64,000 bases of DNA from Terriglobia bacterium (lineage in GTDB: Bacteria > Acidobacteriota > Terriglobia > Bryobacterales > Bryobacteraceae): contig JAIQFN010000025.1 in NCBI GenBank assembly GCA_020073265.1, forward strand, positions 1 to 64,000, given 5' to 3'. Below, in pieces: positions 62,475 to 64,000 of this stretch (positions are counted from its first letter, which is position 1; each line of letters opens with the position of its first letter). Under the pieces are notes generated by a model. The model saw only the letters and a program-made list of their open reading frames with translations, was not told the DNA's origin and did not search any database. The position numbers and the translations under genes are program-made.

Positions 62475-62623
62475 CGCCTCCTCGTTGGACACCGGCGCCA
62501 ACGCCGCGCTTGTGGAAGTACTAGCAGCTCTCAAATTGTCATCGTCATGCGTTACGTGAGTGGCTCCTAGCCCTGAAGCGGGCTAACCTTGCTGGTCTAC
62601 CCCGTCGGCGGTACTCTTGCGTA

Positions 62624-63172
<549 letters not shown>

Positions 63173-63261
63173 CCCTTGGGCTTCTTAAGCCCGAGTCGGC
63201 CGCATCCTGGAGCAACTCGCCAGCGCGTCCCGGTGACAGTAGTCGAGCAGATCTCGCCTGA

Positions 63262-63813
63262 CTAGTTCGACGCTGTGGTCCTTCGGAACGTGGCCAAGAC
63301 GAACGCCAATAGAACAGCTCCCACTAGTAAAACAGAACTTGGCTCGGGCACGGCCTGCGCCTCTCCCCCAATGTCAAGAGAGATGATCTGACCTTTTAGA
63401 CCGGCAAGGTCCTCCACGTTCACGAATATGGTATTAGCGGCGATGGTGATTCGGGACGCATCGAAGCCCGCATAGTTCGTGGCGCCGTCCAGCGTGACGT
63501 TCGTGAAGTTCGGGATATTTCCGTTCAAATCTACGAATTCGAAACCGTCGAAGGCTACATTGTTGACGCCCGCGTCCCTGGTCGTGGTGATCAGGATGTT
63601 GGTATCGGAAACCGCTATGTCCGCAAAACCAGCGAAATTCGAAAGTGTGCCTGCTGGTCCGACAATGTCCATTGCGGCGGAGAAGATCGTGCCGGTGGTG
63701 GGGAACAGATATGTCACCTCGATAGTCTGCCCCGCCAACAGGTCGGCTCGCGCTGGGATCGTTACCGCCACCGACAAGGCCATTAGTCCCACCAAAGCGT
63801 TTATCTTAAGCAT
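63262..63813 (-). CDS. PEP-CTERM-sorted secreted protein
   Basis: The 183-residue protein has an N-terminal signal peptide (INALVGLMALSVAVTIPARA), a beta-rich middle (QTIEVTYLFPTTGTIFSAAM) and the PEP-CTERM signal at its end: VPEPSSVLLVGAVLLAFVLA followed by the basic stop TFRR. Such proteins are processed by exosortase (EpsH) and go to the surface with exopolysaccharide. No exosortase gene is in the window. Short dyads upstream (63855-63945) may regulate it. Confidence 0.9.
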   Translation of the reverse strand: MLKINALVGLMALSVAVTIPARADLLAGQTIEVTYLFPTTGTIFSAAMDIVGPAGTLSNFAGFADIAVSDTNILITTTRDAGVNNVAFDGFEFVDLNGNIPNFTNVTLDGATNYAGFDASRITIAANTIFVNVEDLAGLKGQIISLDIGGEAQAVPEPSSVLLVGAVLLAFVLATFRRTTASN

Positions 63814-63854
63814 GGCGCCTCACTTTAGATAGCGAGTATACCTCACGCGCCTCC

Positions 63855-63945
63855 GTGTACAAGACACTGATTCGACCAGGACGCCCCGGAAAAGTACCAG
63901 TACTAAGCTGGATCTCTTTCTTGGCACAAGTACACTCGGCGTGTA
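63855..63945. promoter_or_regulatory. Cluster of three short dyads upstream of the PEP-CTERM gene
   Basis: GTGTACAAGACAC (63855-63867), AGTACCAGTACT (63893-63904) and TACACTCGGCGTGTA (63931-63945) are short inverted repeats with GTAC/GTGTA-like arms in the 187 bases between the gene start and the window edge. They could bind a regulator; no promoter box is clear. No open frame in this stretch can be supported. Confidence 0.3.
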
Positions 63946-64000
63946 ACGAAAGACCACCTGGACTGAGAAGCCGTTCTGATCGACGGCATGGGGCACCACC

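Overview
The window looks like chromosomal DNA of a soil Acidobacteriota, most likely the Bryobacterales/Solibacter group. The reasons are high GC, a TIGR03435 'soil-associated' protein, an ADOP-type ABC permease, a tricorn-like S41 protease with Gly-rich inserts, a FecR/DUF6600 Trp-rich protein, a PEP-CTERM protein and many secreted peptidases. This is judged from family content; no rRNA or tRNA gene was found. No gene-free stretch exceeds 300 bases.

Layout. 1-4.1 kb is a decayed defence/mobile area: an IS3-family end cuts a DUF4209 (HEPN-like) gene, followed by a DUF3800 protein, a VapBC-like pair with a frameshifted toxin, and an Mrr_N/NucS-like nuclease. 4.1-9.5 kb holds a secreted sialidase-like protein and an arsenic locus: arsR-arsM-arsC with a recognisable promoter/operator, an opposing aquaglyceroporin-cupin pair and an MFS exporter. 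9.5-22.8 kb has an M19 dipeptidase, a zinc-ribbon Ser/Thr kinase with a large membrane domain, an Xre/RES toxin-antitoxin pair, proS, a degenerate GGDEF protein, a DinB protein, an NHL propeller protein and a tricorn-like protease. 22.8-26.9 kb is a minus-strand cassette of a DNase II-like secreted nuclease plus two tandem AppA-like acid phosphatases, possibly used to obtain phosphate from extracellular DNA.

27.0-37.8 kb carries an S9 peptidase, TPR protein, ADOP permease, beta-lactamase-fold hydrolase, trmO, a YjbR protein, a deleted SDR pseudogene, two small secreted proteins, rfaE2 and an orphan Imm53 immunity protein. 37.9-41.6 kb contains a broken PIN toxin with intact antitoxin and a TacAT (RHH/GNAT) module lying between two copies of a 93-bp repeat that includes the terminator of the downstream FecR/DUF6600 gene. 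41.7-48.2 kb has an Nramp-UspA fusion, a DinB protein, TIGR03435, and a two-gene unit ending in a secreted matrixin-type metalloprotease.

48.5-62.3 kb is one long, translationally coupled minus-strand operon of eight genes (DUF4159, vWA/amidotransferase-like, caspase-like without its cysteine, TPR-gluzincin, MoxR, DUF58, BatA-vWA, DUF4175). It is the strongest candidate for an incompletely described system. The right end has a RibD-like reductase and a PEP-CTERM protein. Two dispersed hairpin repeat families are present. One copy forms part of a signal-peptide coding sequence and another sits inside the MoxR operon.
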